From Giesbergeria sp. (GTDB lineage Bacteria; Pseudomonadota; Gammaproteobacteria; Burkholderiales; Burkholderiaceae_C): DNA of 41,746 nucleotides. The DNA lies in the NCBI GenBank assembly GCA_023150295.1, contig JAKLLE010000029.1, positions 1 through 41,746 on the forward strand, written 5' to 3'. The translations under genes and the position numbers were made by a program. Shown here in pieces: positions 31,357-40,245 of the stretch. A model generated the notes under the pieces. That model did not search any database. It had not been told where the DNA came from and saw nothing but the letters and a program-made list of their open reading frames with translations. Each line of letters begins with the position of its first letter. Position 1 is the first letter of the stretch.

Positions 31357-33243
31357 ATGAACCGTTATCCGGTCTGGAAGTACGCGATCCTGGTGGTCGC
31401 GCTGCTGGTGGGGGTGCTCTACACCCTGCCCAATTTCTTTGGCGAAGCGCCTGCGGTGCAGGTCTCGTCTGCCAAGGCCACCGTGAAGGTGGATGCTGCG
31501 GTCATGCAGCGGGTGGAAGAAGCCCTGCGCTCGGCAGGTCTGTCGCCCGATTACGTGAGCCTGGAGGGCACCTCGGTGCGTGCGCGCTTCGATACGCCCG
31601 ACAACCAGCTCAAGGCCAAGGACGCGATCCAGAGGGCGCTGGTGCCCGATGCGGCCGATCCCTCCTACATCGTCGCGCTCAACCTGGTGTCGCGCTCGCC
31701 CACCTGGCTCAATGCACTGCATGCCCAGCCAATGTACCTGGGCCTGGACTTGCGCGGCGGCGTGCATTTCATGCTCCAGGTGGACATGCAGGCCGCCTTG
31801 ACCAAAAAAACCGAGTCCTTGGCGGGAGACATCCGCACGGCCCTGCGCGACAAAAACATCCGCCACAGTGGCATAGCGCGCGACGGCCAGGCCATTGACG
31901 TGAAGGTTCGCGACGAAGCCACCCGGCAAGCGGTCGCCAATCTGTTGGCCGATCAGTTCCAGGATCTCCAGGTTGCGGTGACTCCCGAAGGCAGCGAATT
32001 CAAGCTGCGCGCCAGCATCAAGCCTGAAGCCACGCGCCAGGTGCAGGAGCAGGCGCTCAAGCAGAACATCACCACCCTGCACAACCGGATCAACGAACTG
32101 GGCGTGGCGGAACCGGTGATTCAGCAGCAAGGGCTCGATCGCATCGTGGTGCAACTGCCGGGGGTGCAAGACACGGCCAAGGCCAAGGACATCCTGGGCC
32201 GTACGGCCACGCTGGAGGTGCGCCTGGTGGATGAGAGCACAGAGGCGCGTGCTGCCGAGCGCGGTGAAGCTCCGGTGCCCTTTGGGGCCGAGCGCTACCT
32301 GGAACGCAATGGCCAGCCGGTGATCGTCAAGAAGCAGGTGATTTTGACCGGCGAGAACCTCACCGATGCCCAGCCCGGCTTTGACGGCCAGACGCAGGAA
32401 CCCACCGTGAACCTCACGCTGGACGCCAAGGGCGCGCGCATTTTCAAGGACGTCACGCGCGAGAACATCAACAAGCGCATGGCCATCATTCTGTTCGAGA
32501 AGGGCAAGGGAGAGGTCGTGACGGCGCCGGTCATCCGCTCGGAAATCGGCGGTGGCCGTGTGCAGATTTCCGGCCGCATGACCACCATGGAAGCCAACGA
32601 CACGGCGCTGCTGCTGCGCGCCGGTTCGCTGGCTGCGCCCATGGAAATCATCGAGGAATTCACCATTGGCCCGAGCCTGGGGGCCGACAACATTGCGCGC
32701 GGTTTCAACAGTGTGGTCTGGGGCATGCTGGCCATTGCGGCCTTCATGTGTGTGTACTACATGCTGTTCGGTGTGTTCTCCAGTGTGGCCTTGGGGGTGA
32801 ACGTGCTCATGCTGGTGGCCGTGCTGTCGATGTTGCAGGCCACGCTGACGCTGCCCGGTATTGCTGCCATGGCGCTGGCGCTGGGGGTGGCCATCGACTC
32901 GAACGTGCTCATCAATGAGCGCATCCGCGAGGAGTTGCGTGAGGGTGTGTCGCCCCAGATGGCCATCCATTCGGGCTACGAGCGCGCCTGGGCCACCATT
33001 CTGGACTCGAACGTCACTACGCTGATCGCGGGCCTGGCCTTGCTGGCCTTTGGTTCCGGCCCGGTGCGCGGCTTTGCTGTGGTGCACTGCATCGGCATCC
33101 TGACCAGCATGTTCTCGGCCGTGTTCTTCTCGCGCGGCCTGGTCAACCTCTGGTACGGCGGCAAGAAGAAGCTCAAGAGCCTGTCGATCGGACAGGTCTG
33201 GAAACCCGAAGCCAGCGGTATAGCCGCTGCCAAGCCGGAATAA
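31357..33243 (+). CDS. secD: Protein translocase subunit SecD
   Basis: The 628-residue inner-membrane protein works with SecF to drive late steps of protein export using proton motive force. It has an N-terminal helix (YAILVVALLVGVLYTLPNFF), a large periplasmic P1 region, and a C-terminal block of five helices with the family motifs DLRGGVHFMLQVD, LGVAIDSNVLINERIREEL and GSGPVRGFAVVHCIGILTSM. Length and order match proteobacterial SecD. secF follows after 12 bases with its own AGGAGG site. Confidence 0.97.
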   Translation: MNRYPVWKYAILVVALLVGVLYTLPNFFGEAPAVQVSSAKATVKVDAAVMQRVEEALRSAGLSPDYVSLEGTSVRARFDTPDNQLKAKDAIQRALVPDAADPSYIVALNLVSRSPTWLNALHAQPMYLGLDLRGGVHFMLQVDMQAALTKKTESLAGDIRTALRDKNIRHSGIARDGQAIDVKVRDEATRQAVANLLADQFQDLQVAVTPEGSEFKLRASIKPEATRQVQEQALKQNITTLHNRINELGVAEPVIQQQGLDRIVVQLPGVQDTAKAKDILGRTATLEVRLVDESTEARAAERGEAPVPFGAERYLERNGQPVIVKKQVILTGENLTDAQPGFDGQTQEPTVNLTLDAKGARIFKDVTRENINKRMAIILFEKGKGEVVTAPVIRSEIGGGRVQISGRMTTMEANDTALLLRAGSLAAPMEIIEEFTIGPSLGADNIARGFNSVVWGMLAIAAFMCVYYMLFGVFSSVALGVNVLMLVAVLSMLQATLTLPGIAAMALALGVAIDSNVLINERIREELREGVSPQMAIHSGYERAWATILDSNVTTLIAGLALLAFGSGPVRGFAVVHCIGILTSMFSAVFFSRGLVNLWYGGKKKLKSLSIGQVWKPEASGIAAAKPE

Positions 33244-33255
33244 AGGAGGAAGACC

Positions 33256-34206
33256 ATGGAGTTCTTCCGCATCAAAAAAGACATTCCCTTCATGAAGCAC
33301 GCGTTGGTGTTCAACGCGATTTCCTTCATCACCTTTGCCTTGGCCGTGTTCTTCCTGTTCTCGCGCGGGCTGCACCTGTCGGTGGAGTTCACCGGTGGTA
33401 CGGTCATGGAGGTGGCCTACAGCCAGCCGGCCGAACTGGGCAAGGTGCGGGACACGATTTCCGGCCTGGGTTACAGCGATGTGCAGGTGCAGAATTTTGG
33501 CACTGCGCGCGATGTGATGATCCGCCTGCCGGTGCAGAAGGGTGTCTCGTCTGCGCAGCAGAGCGAGCAAGTGATGGCAGCGCTCAAGGCCGGTGATCCG
33601 GGAGTGAGCCTGCGCCGCACCGAGTTCGTAGGCCCCCAGGTCGGTGAGGAACTGGTGCACGGTGGCCTGATGGCGTTGGCCATGGTGGTGGTGGGCATCG
33701 TGATCTATCTGGCCTTGCGCTTTGAATGGAAGTTCGGTGTGGCGGCCATCATTGCCAACCTGCACGATGTGGTCATCATCCTGGGCTTTTTTGCGTTCTT
33801 CCAGTGGGAGTTTTCGCTGTCGGTGCTGGCAGCGGTGCTGGCCGTGCTGGGGTACTCGGTCAATGAATCCGTGGTGATCTTCGACCGGATCCGGGAGGCG
33901 TTCCGCAAGTACCGCAAGATGAGCACGCCCGAGGTGATCGATCACGCCATCACCAGCACCATGAGCCGAACCATCATCACCCACGCTTCGACCGAGGCTA
34001 TGGTGCTGTCCATGTTGCTTTTTGGCGGCCCCAGCCTGCACTACTTTGCGATGGCATTGACCATCGGTATCCTGTTCGGTATCTACTCTTCGGTGTTCGT
34101 TGCGGCCGCCATCGCCATGTGGTTGGGGGTGAAGCGCGAAGATCTGGTGAAGACGCAGCGCAAGGAAGGCGACCCCAACGACCCGAATGCGGGCGCAGTG
34201 GTCTGA
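33256..34206 (+). CDS. secF: Protein translocase subunit SecF
   Basis: The 316-residue protein has six helices. The first is followed by LSVEFTGGTVMEVAY in the periplasmic domain. The conserved C-terminal motifs are GYSVNESVVIFDRIREAFRK and FGGPSLHYFAMALTIGILFG. It forms the SecDF complex with the upstream gene and ends 33 bases before the DUF1631 gene. Confidence 0.97.
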   Translation: MEFFRIKKDIPFMKHALVFNAISFITFALAVFFLFSRGLHLSVEFTGGTVMEVAYSQPAELGKVRDTISGLGYSDVQVQNFGTARDVMIRLPVQKGVSSAQQSEQVMAALKAGDPGVSLRRTEFVGPQVGEELVHGGLMALAMVVVGIVIYLALRFEWKFGVAAIIANLHDVVIILGFFAFFQWEFSLSVLAAVLAVLGYSVNESVVIFDRIREAFRKYRKMSTPEVIDHAITSTMSRTIITHASTEAMVLSMLLFGGPSLHYFAMALTIGILFGIYSSVFVAAAIAMWLGVKREDLVKTQRKEGDPNDPNAGAVV

Positions 34207-34239
34207 AAAAACACCGTGTTCCCGTAATAACATCACGCA

Positions 34240-36582
34240 ATGCACACAGCTCCATCCTCTCACCAGCCCCAGCGCAGGCTAGCGCGGCAGGTGCGTGAGC
34301 GGTTGGTGGACGGTCTGTGCCGTGGGCAGGTCGATATCGACAAGGTCTTGCTGGAGTTCTTCAGCAACCTGATGGCGCAGACAGGCACACAGCGCGAGAT
34401 GCAGCAGCGTCGCGATGCCTGGCAGTCGTTCCAGCAGCACGGCGGCGAGTGGATGCGCAACGTCGCTGCGGCCTGGCGTGCTGCGTTGACGGATGCGCCC
34501 ACTTCCCAGCGTGGCAGCAGTTTCAATGCCTCGGAGCTGAGCTTCGAGTTGGTGGACGACGATGTGGTGGAGAACAAGATCGTCGCGTCACGCATTGCGT
34601 TGACCGTGATGGAAGCCGTCAGCGCAGGCTTTGAGTCCTTGCGTTTGCGCGTGCAGTCATTGGAAGGGCAGGAGCTTCCCAAGGACGACCTTCTTCGCCC
34701 TGAAACGGTGGCGGTTCACCTGGTGGAGCAATGGGTGAAATCGGGCATGGCCCGTGATGACCTGCAAACCGTGCTCGATCCGCTGCAACGTGAGTTGGCG
34801 GCAGTTCTGCAAAAGGTATATCTAGCCTGCAACGACTTTCTCCACTCCCAAGGGGTGGTGGCGCAGCAGGATTTGCGGGTGCGCGTGAGCCGTTCTCCGA
34901 CGGGCTCTGGAGCGGCGCCCTTGCAGTCCAGTCCTGCCTCGCAGGCGCTGGCGCAAACCCAGCAGGCCATGGCAGCAGCGCGGGATATGGCGGCCCAGGC
35001 CAGCCGGTTTGGCGCTTCACGCATGGCGCCTGCAGGCATGCACCCCATGCATCAGGGCATGCCCTCCATGTATGCGGGGGTCACGCCGCTGGCCCGTGCA
35101 CGCCAGCGCGCGCAGGGAGTGATCGTGCAGCTCAAGCGCCTGTTGACCCAGCCGGCGACGGGGTATGACATGGTGAATGCACCCCCTGCCTCGGTGGCGC
35201 TGGCCCATGCGCTCGCGGCCCACCGAGTGCAGGCCGAAAGCTACTACGGCACCGTTGGGGCGCCCATCGAGGACTACAGCCCTGCCGCCGTGGTGCAGCT
35301 GACCAACGTGGTGCGCAATCGCTCGGCGGAGTTCAAGAAGAAAGCCGATACCGAGGGTGAAAAGGCCATCATCGAGGTGGTGGCGTTGATGTTCCAGAGC
35401 ATTCTGACCGAAGACCGGATACCTCCGGCGGTGCGGATCTGGTTTGCGCGCCTGCAGGTGCCGGTGCTGCGGGTGGCGTTGGCCGAACCCGAGTTTTTCA
35501 GCAACATGGAGCACCCCGCACGCAAGCTGATCGACCGCATGGGCTCGGTAGCGCTGGGCTTTGACTCCACGGCACTTTCGGGCAGTGCGCTGGAGGCCGA
35601 AATCAAGCGCATCGTGCAGGTGATCGAGCAATACCCCGAAACCGGCAGGCGCGTTTTTCAGCTGGTGTTTGACGAGTTCGAGGCCTTTCTGGCCAAGTTC
35701 CTCACCGCCAAGCAGTCCACGGCCAAGCTGGTCAGCGTGGCCCAGCAGGTCGAGCAGAAAGAGACGCTCACCATCCAGTACACGATCGAGCTGCGCACCA
35801 TGCTCAAGGACATGCCGGTGCGCGATGAGATCCGGGAATTTCTTTTCAAGAACTGGGCCGAGGTGCTGGCCTTGTCTGCGGTACGCAACGGGCCGCAACA
35901 CGCCGATACGGTGGCTTTCAAGCGTACCGCGGCCGACCTGGTGTGGGCGGCCAGCGCTAAGCCCAACCGCACAGAGCGTGCGCAGGTCATCCAGAGCCTG
36001 CCGGGGTTGTTGCAGCGCCTGCGCCAGGGCCTGGCCCTCATGGGCATGATCGGCCAGGCGCAGGATGCGCAGATCAAGGCACTCACCGACACCCTGGCCG
36101 AGGCCTTTTTGTCCAAGACGGCCGCCATTCCCGTGGAGCACATTGAAGCGTTGGCCAAGCGTTTGGCCAACCTGGAAGACTTCATCAGCGATGCCGACAT
36201 GGGTGACATGCCGCTGGACGCCGAAAGCATCGAGATGATGACCGGTATCGATGCCTCGGCCATCCATGTGATCGCCGACAACGGCGCGCCGGTGGAGGAG
36301 CCGATGGTGGGCTGGGCGTTGGAACTGCAAAAAGGCAACTGGTTCACGCTGGATCACAACGGAGCCAGTTTGCAGGTGCAGTACTCATGGCACAGCAAGC
36401 GCAAGCAACTGCATTTGTTTGCGGCCACGGATGGCACTTGCTACCTTATCCAGTTGCGCAGATTGGCGGCGTACCTGCAGGCGGGGCTGTTGGTGGCCCG
36501 CGAGGAAGAAGGGCTCACGGTGCGCGCGACGCGCGACGCGCTGGCCAAACTTCAGGCCAACCCGGAGCGCCTCCTGGGTTGA
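34240..36582 (+). CDS. DUF1631-family protein of unknown function
   Basis: The 780-residue, mostly alpha-helical cytoplasmic protein belongs to DUF1631, a Pfam family of large proteobacterial proteins with no settled role; some members are labelled thymidine phosphorylase in databases without support. The N-terminal part includes ELSFELVDDDVVENKIVASR. The middle repeats long helices, with FARLQVPVLRVALAEPEFFS and HPARKLIDRMGSVALGFDST as conserved landmarks. The C-terminal part (PMVGWALELQKGNWFTLDHN) looks PilZ-like, which would suit cyclic-di-GMP linked control, but that is inference. It follows secF and converges with dprA. Confidence 0.85.
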   Translation: MHTAPSSHQPQRRLARQVRERLVDGLCRGQVDIDKVLLEFFSNLMAQTGTQREMQQRRDAWQSFQQHGGEWMRNVAAAWRAALTDAPTSQRGSSFNASELSFELVDDDVVENKIVASRIALTVMEAVSAGFESLRLRVQSLEGQELPKDDLLRPETVAVHLVEQWVKSGMARDDLQTVLDPLQRELAAVLQKVYLACNDFLHSQGVVAQQDLRVRVSRSPTGSGAAPLQSSPASQALAQTQQAMAAARDMAAQASRFGASRMAPAGMHPMHQGMPSMYAGVTPLARARQRAQGVIVQLKRLLTQPATGYDMVNAPPASVALAHALAAHRVQAESYYGTVGAPIEDYSPAAVVQLTNVVRNRSAEFKKKADTEGEKAIIEVVALMFQSILTEDRIPPAVRIWFARLQVPVLRVALAEPEFFSNMEHPARKLIDRMGSVALGFDSTALSGSALEAEIKRIVQVIEQYPETGRRVFQLVFDEFEAFLAKFLTAKQSTAKLVSVAQQVEQKETLTIQYTIELRTMLKDMPVRDEIREFLFKNWAEVLALSAVRNGPQHADTVAFKRTAADLVWAASAKPNRTERAQVIQSLPGLLQRLRQGLALMGMIGQAQDAQIKALTDTLAEAFLSKTAAIPVEHIEALAKRLANLEDFISDADMGDMPLDAESIEMMTGIDASAIHVIADNGAPVEEPMVGWALELQKGNWFTLDHNGASLQVQYSWHSKRKQLHLFAATDGTCYLIQLRRLAAYLQAGLLVAREEEGLTVRATRDALAKLQANPERLLG

Positions 36583-36621
36583 TCCCCGTGGCCCTGCGGG
36601 TGTGTCAGACAGGTGTGCGCC

Positions 36622-37776
36622 CTATGCAAGGGCCAAGCGCTGGAAAAGCCCTCCGGGCAATCGCATGACCAGGCCTTCGATCTCCAGTTCCAGCAGCTGA
36701 ACCTGCAGCGTCGGGGTGTCCAGCCCTGTGCGGGCCTGTAGCGCGTCCAGCCCAGCAGGGTCAAAGCCCATCGCCTCCAGCACCGCAGCGTATTTGTGGG
36801 GCGCGGTGGGAGGTGCAGGAGCCGCACTGACAGCAGGGAGCGGGTGGCTGGTGGCAGGCAATTCTTCCAGGATGTCCTGGACTGTTTCCACGAGCTTGGC
36901 GCCTTGGCGGATCAAGGCATGGCAACCGCGCGACTGGACTGCGTGGATTGAGCCCGGGATGGCAAACACCTCACGTCCTTGCTCTGTCGCCATGCGTGCA
37001 GTGATGAGCGAGCCTGACGCTGGCGCCGCTTCCACCACCAGGGTGCCCATGGACAGGCCTGAGATGATGCGGTTGCGTTTGGGGAAGTTGGCCGCCAGGG
37101 GTGGGGTTCCCAGGGGGTATTCACTCAGCAGCAACCCGTGCTGTGCAATGTGGTGTGCCAGTTCGAGGTTGCGACGGGGATAGACGCGGTCCAGTCCTGT
37201 CCCGACCACGGCGATGGTTGCAGGCGTGCTGTGGTCGCAGTTTGACGCCGCCAGTGCGCCCTGATGGGCTGCGGCGTCCACGCCCAACGCCAGCCCCGAC
37301 ACTACCGTCCAACCCGCACTGCACAGTGCCGACGCGAAGGAGCGAGCGTTTTCGGCGCCCTGGGGTGTGGGGTTGCGGCTCCCCACCACGGCGAGGCACT
37401 GCGGGGCAGAAAAACGGGGAGGCACCAGAAAACGGGCCGGGCCCATGGCATACAGCAGCAGGGGCGGATCCTCGGTTTGCAACAGCGCTGGTGGGTAACG
37501 CGGATCGCCCAGTGTGATGATGCAGCGCTGCTCGCCGTGTGAACCGCTGGCCTCCAGCCACTGGGCGGTTGTGCGGTACTGGGCCTCCAGTGCTTCAGGT
37601 GCGCGGCTCAAGGCATGTGCCTGGGCCGCGTTGGCGTGTTCCTGCAAGACCTGGGCGCTTTGCAGGAACACCTGTTGCGGCAGACCGAAAGTCGCCAGCA
37701 GGCGCCGACCCGTCAAGGAGCCTACGCCCGGTGTCAGGCCAAGGCGCAGCCAAGCGCGGAGTTCCTCATAGTCCAT
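36622..37776 (-). CDS. dprA: DNA-processing protein DprA
   Basis: The 384-residue protein loads RecA on incoming single-stranded DNA during natural transformation. It has an N-terminal SAM-like region (LRAWLRLGLTPGVGSLTGRR) and the extended Rossmann core with VVGSRNPTPQGAENARSFA, GWTVVSGLALGVDAAAHQGA and FPKRNRIISGLSMGTLVVEA. A C-terminal winged-helix (DML1-like) domain follows (LQARTGLDTPTLQVQLLELE). It is downstream of, and probably co-transcribed with, the LysM gene (54-base gap). Confidence 0.95.
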   Translation of the reverse strand: MDYEELRAWLRLGLTPGVGSLTGRRLLATFGLPQQVFLQSAQVLQEHANAAQAHALSRAPEALEAQYRTTAQWLEASGSHGEQRCIITLGDPRYPPALLQTEDPPLLLYAMGPARFLVPPRFSAPQCLAVVGSRNPTPQGAENARSFASALCSAGWTVVSGLALGVDAAAHQGALAASNCDHSTPATIAVVGTGLDRVYPRRNLELAHHIAQHGLLLSEYPLGTPPLAANFPKRNRIISGLSMGTLVVEAAPASGSLITARMATEQGREVFAIPGSIHAVQSRGCHALIRQGAKLVETVQDILEELPATSHPLPAVSAAPAPPTAPHKYAAVLEAMGFDPAGLDALQARTGLDTPTLQVQLLELEIEGLVMRLPGGLFQRLALA

Positions 37777-37830
37777 GGGTGCTGCGGCGCAAGGGGGAGC
37801 GGCGAAACCCTTGCGCGGTGCCGGGGTGCA

Positions 37831-39057
37831 TCAATCCGGATTGATGAGCCGATCGCCCACGCTCACCGGCAGGCGGGCTTCCAGGATCAAGGCATACGAA
37901 ACCCGCTCAAACGTCCGGAACACCATGGCCATGCCATTGGATTCGCTGGGCAGTTTGATCGACTGCTTGCCGTTTTCGGTCTTGTCCTGGATGCGGCTGC
38001 CTTTGGTAAGCAGGTTCAACACCAGCCCGGGCTGCATGCCGTCTTCCGTGCCAAGGTTGATGGCCACCACATTGTTCTGCGCGGCGTTGGACATGCCAAA
38101 GCTGCCGTAAATAGACACCACGCGTGCGTCCACGGGCTGCTGGGGCGCGTGCGGCGCAAAGCTCACATAGGCGCGTGGCGGAGCAGGCAGCAAGCGGTCG
38201 CCGGCGCGCACTTCTTCCTTGCTGGAAGTCAGATCCAGCGTGGCGGGCACATACTCAGAGATGTAGCCGCCCTTGTCGTTGCTGCTTTCCTCGAAGCTCT
38301 CGCCGCGCACCAGATCGGCCTTGCCCAGGTAGTGGGCCTCGTAGCCGAGGATGGCGCCGCTGGCCGGATCCTTGAGCGCCACGGCATCGCGGAAGATGCG
38401 GTACTGGCGAGGCTCGCCGGGCTCTGCGCGCAGCGGGTTGGCGGCATCGCCCCGGGCGTAGATGCGGTCGGTGGGGCCCATCAGCACCCGGTCTTCCATG
38501 GTGGCCACCACGCGCGCAGCACGCTTGAGGGTTTGTTCGTCCACCACCAGCGGTTCGGCCAGGAAAGGCTCGATCAGGTGCTGCTTGAGGGTGGGCAGTG
38601 CCGTGGAGGACAGGCTATCGGTGCGGGTGCGAGGCGACACGCGCACCGTTTCGAGTTCACCGCTGCGGGCGGCACGGGTGCTCAGGCGCGCGTAGCCATC
38701 CTTCTTTTCAAGGTGCAGGGTCTGCCCGGGGAAAATCAGGTGGGGGTTGGCGATCGCCTGCATGTTCATGCCCCACAACTCGGGCCAGCGCCAGGGGCGC
38801 TTGAGGTACAGGCCCGAGATGCCCCACAGCGTGTCTCCACGCTTGACCACGTAGGTGTCCGGTGCATCGGCGGCAAGTTCGGACAGCGGAATACCTTGCT
38901 GGGCCACCTGTTCCGCGGTGGCGCGCTGTGCCGAGCTGACGGGCGTGGACTGCGCCACGGCGGACTGGCTGGCCAGCATGGCGCACACCAAGCCCACTGC
39001 ACCCAAGGCCATGCGCGGCATCCCGGCAATTGCTCCCATGTCGTTTCTGATCTGCAT
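37831..39057 (-). CDS. Secreted LysM-domain protein upstream of dprA
   Basis: The 408-residue protein has a signal peptide (MALGAVGLVCAMLASQSAVA). It carries one LysM peptidoglycan-binding domain at about residues 68-117 (TYVVKRGDTLWGISGLYLKR, then WELWGMN-like and PGQTLHLEK). The remaining 290 residues are of unknown function and are typical of the Burkholderiales LysM protein encoded next to dprA. ATG at 39057 is chosen because it begins the signal peptide and follows GAGGGG; the frame upstream is open but unrelated. A good promoter and a 5'-leader hairpin lie just upstream. Confidence 0.88.
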   Translation of the reverse strand: MQIRNDMGAIAGMPRMALGAVGLVCAMLASQSAVAQSTPVSSAQRATAEQVAQQGIPLSELAADAPDTYVVKRGDTLWGISGLYLKRPWRWPELWGMNMQAIANPHLIFPGQTLHLEKKDGYARLSTRAARSGELETVRVSPRTRTDSLSSTALPTLKQHLIEPFLAEPLVVDEQTLKRAARVVATMEDRVLMGPTDRIYARGDAANPLRAEPGEPRQYRIFRDAVALKDPASGAILGYEAHYLGKADLVRGESFEESSNDKGGYISEYVPATLDLTSSKEEVRAGDRLLPAPPRAYVSFAPHAPQQPVDARVVSIYGSFGMSNAAQNNVVAINLGTEDGMQPGLVLNLLTKGSRIQDKTENGKQSIKLPSESNGMAMVFRTFERVSYALILEARLPVSVGDRLINPD

Positions 39058-39078
39058 GTTCAAACGCCCCTCGCTGTG

Positions 39079-39112
39079 GCCATGGTTTGTTCCGCGGAGC
39101 GGTAGCCATGGC
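39079..39112 (-). promoter_or_regulatory. Hairpin at the predicted 5' end of the LysM-dprA transcript
   Basis: GCCATGG (39079-39085) pairs with CCATGGC (39106-39112) across a 20-base loop that contains CCGCGG. It would form right at the expected transcription start, which could protect the mRNA or affect initiation. The effect is inference. Confidence 0.3.
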
Positions 39113-39120
39113 AGAAATAC

Positions 39121-39150
39121 ATCATAAATCGTCTGAGATTCTCTGCTCAA
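39121..39150 (-). promoter_or_regulatory. Sigma70-type promoter of the LysM-dprA operon
   Basis: On the minus strand TTGAGC (39150-39145) and TATGAT (39126-39121) are separated by 18 bases, a good fit to -35 and -10 elements. The predicted start near 39113 leaves a leader of about 55 bases before the LysM ATG. Confidence 0.6.
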
Positions 39151-39238
39151 GCCCTTGATTCGGCAATGATTATTGTCCTTGGCGGGTGTGCAGACTGGAA
39201 AAAGTGGCGAAAATAACGACATTCTTCTGTGCGCAGCC

Positions 39239-39748
39239 ATGGCCATTCTTCCTATTCTTTGCTATCCCGATCCCCGGTTGCACACTGTGGCAAAGCCGGT
39301 GCGTGAGGTCGACGCGCGCATCCGCAGCCTGGTGGTCGACATGATTGAAACCATGTACGACGCCCACGGTATCGGCCTGGCAGCAACCCAGGTGGACGTC
39401 CATGAGCGCCTGGTGGTGATCGACGTCTCCGAAGAGCGCAACCAGCCGCTGGTGCTCATCAACCCGGAAATTGTTTGGTACAGCCCGGAAAAGCAGGTGG
39501 GCGATGAAGGTTGCCTCTCGGTACCCGGCATTTACGACGGCGTGGAGCGTTCTACCGCAGTGCGTGTGCGTGCGCTGGATGGCCAGGGCCAGGAACAGAC
39601 CCTGGAGGCTGAAGGCCTGCTTGCCATCTGCATCCAGCACGAGCTGGATCATCTCTTGGGCAAGGTGTTTGTCGAGTATCTTTCACCGCTCAAGCGCAAC
39701 CGAATCAAATCCAAGATGGTCAAACGGCAGCGAGAGGCACGCGCATGA
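39239..39748 (+). CDS. def: Peptide deformylase
   Basis: The 169-residue enzyme removes the formyl group from nascent protein N-termini. All three motifs are intact: GIGLAATQ (44-51), EGCLS with metal ligand Cys92, and QHELDH with His134, Glu135 and His138. ATG at 39239 gives the normal family length. It is followed by a small lipoprotein gene (ATGA overlap) and by fmt, the enzyme that adds the formyl group, a standard pairing. Confidence 0.96.
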   Translation: MAILPILCYPDPRLHTVAKPVREVDARIRSLVVDMIETMYDAHGIGLAATQVDVHERLVVIDVSEERNQPLVLINPEIVWYSPEKQVGDEGCLSVPGIYDGVERSTAVRVRALDGQGQEQTLEAEGLLAICIQHELDHLLGKVFVEYLSPLKRNRIKSKMVKRQREARA

Positions 39749-40233
39749 GGGCCACCACACACGCAATAGCCTGGCTGCTGGCCTGCACCATGCTGGCAGC
39801 TTGTGCCAGCGGTGAACGGGGCGCCGCCGTGCGCCCTGGCGTTTTGCTGGACGATGTGCAGGCACAGTGGGGTGCGCCCAAGGCGGTGTACCAACATGCG
39901 CAAGGCCAGCGGGTGTTTTACAGCCCGCAGCCTTGGCAGGTGCAGCGCCTGGATTTCGACGCCCAGGGCAGGCTCCAGCAGATCCATGAGCAGGTGCTCT
40001 CCTCGGCGCAGTTTGCAGCCATTGAGACGGGAAAGTGGCGCACCACCGATGTGCAGCAGACCTTTGGCCCGCCTGCGCGCCGTGCTGCCGATGCGGACAA
40101 GGGCAGCGTCTGGAGCTATTTTTTCCTGGAGTACAGCGTGCACCGGCAGGCGCGCATCCATTTCGATGCCAATGGCACTGTGGCGCGCGTCGATCTGGCC
40201 CAGGACCCGGCGGCCGACGACCGCTATCGCTGA
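39745..40233 (+). CDS. SmpA/OmlA-like small lipoprotein between def and fmt
   Basis: The 162-residue product has a lipoprotein signal ([12 protein letters not shown], lipobox LAAC, Cys20). Two short repeats of the type found in SmpA/BamE-like proteins follow ([20 protein letters not shown] and [20 protein letters not shown]), each of the form 'x-x-x-Gly-x-Pro...Trp/Tyr'. BamE assists outer-membrane protein assembly, but this gene is not the standard bamE and its role is unknown. Its start overlaps the def stop by four bases. Confidence 0.75.
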   Translation: MRATTHAIAWLLACTMLAACASGERGAAVRPGVLLDDVQAQWGAPKAVYQHAQGQRVFYSPQPWQVQRLDFDAQGRLQQIHEQVLSSAQFAAIETGKWRTTDVQQTFGPPARRAADADKGSVWSYFFLEYSVHRQARIHFDANGTVARVDLAQDPAADDRYR

Positions 40234-40245
40234 CGAACAGCCTGC

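Noticed and set aside
31267-34263. Long minus-strand open frame opposite secD and secF
   Set aside because: It is an antisense shadow of conserved Sec genes with no motif of its own.
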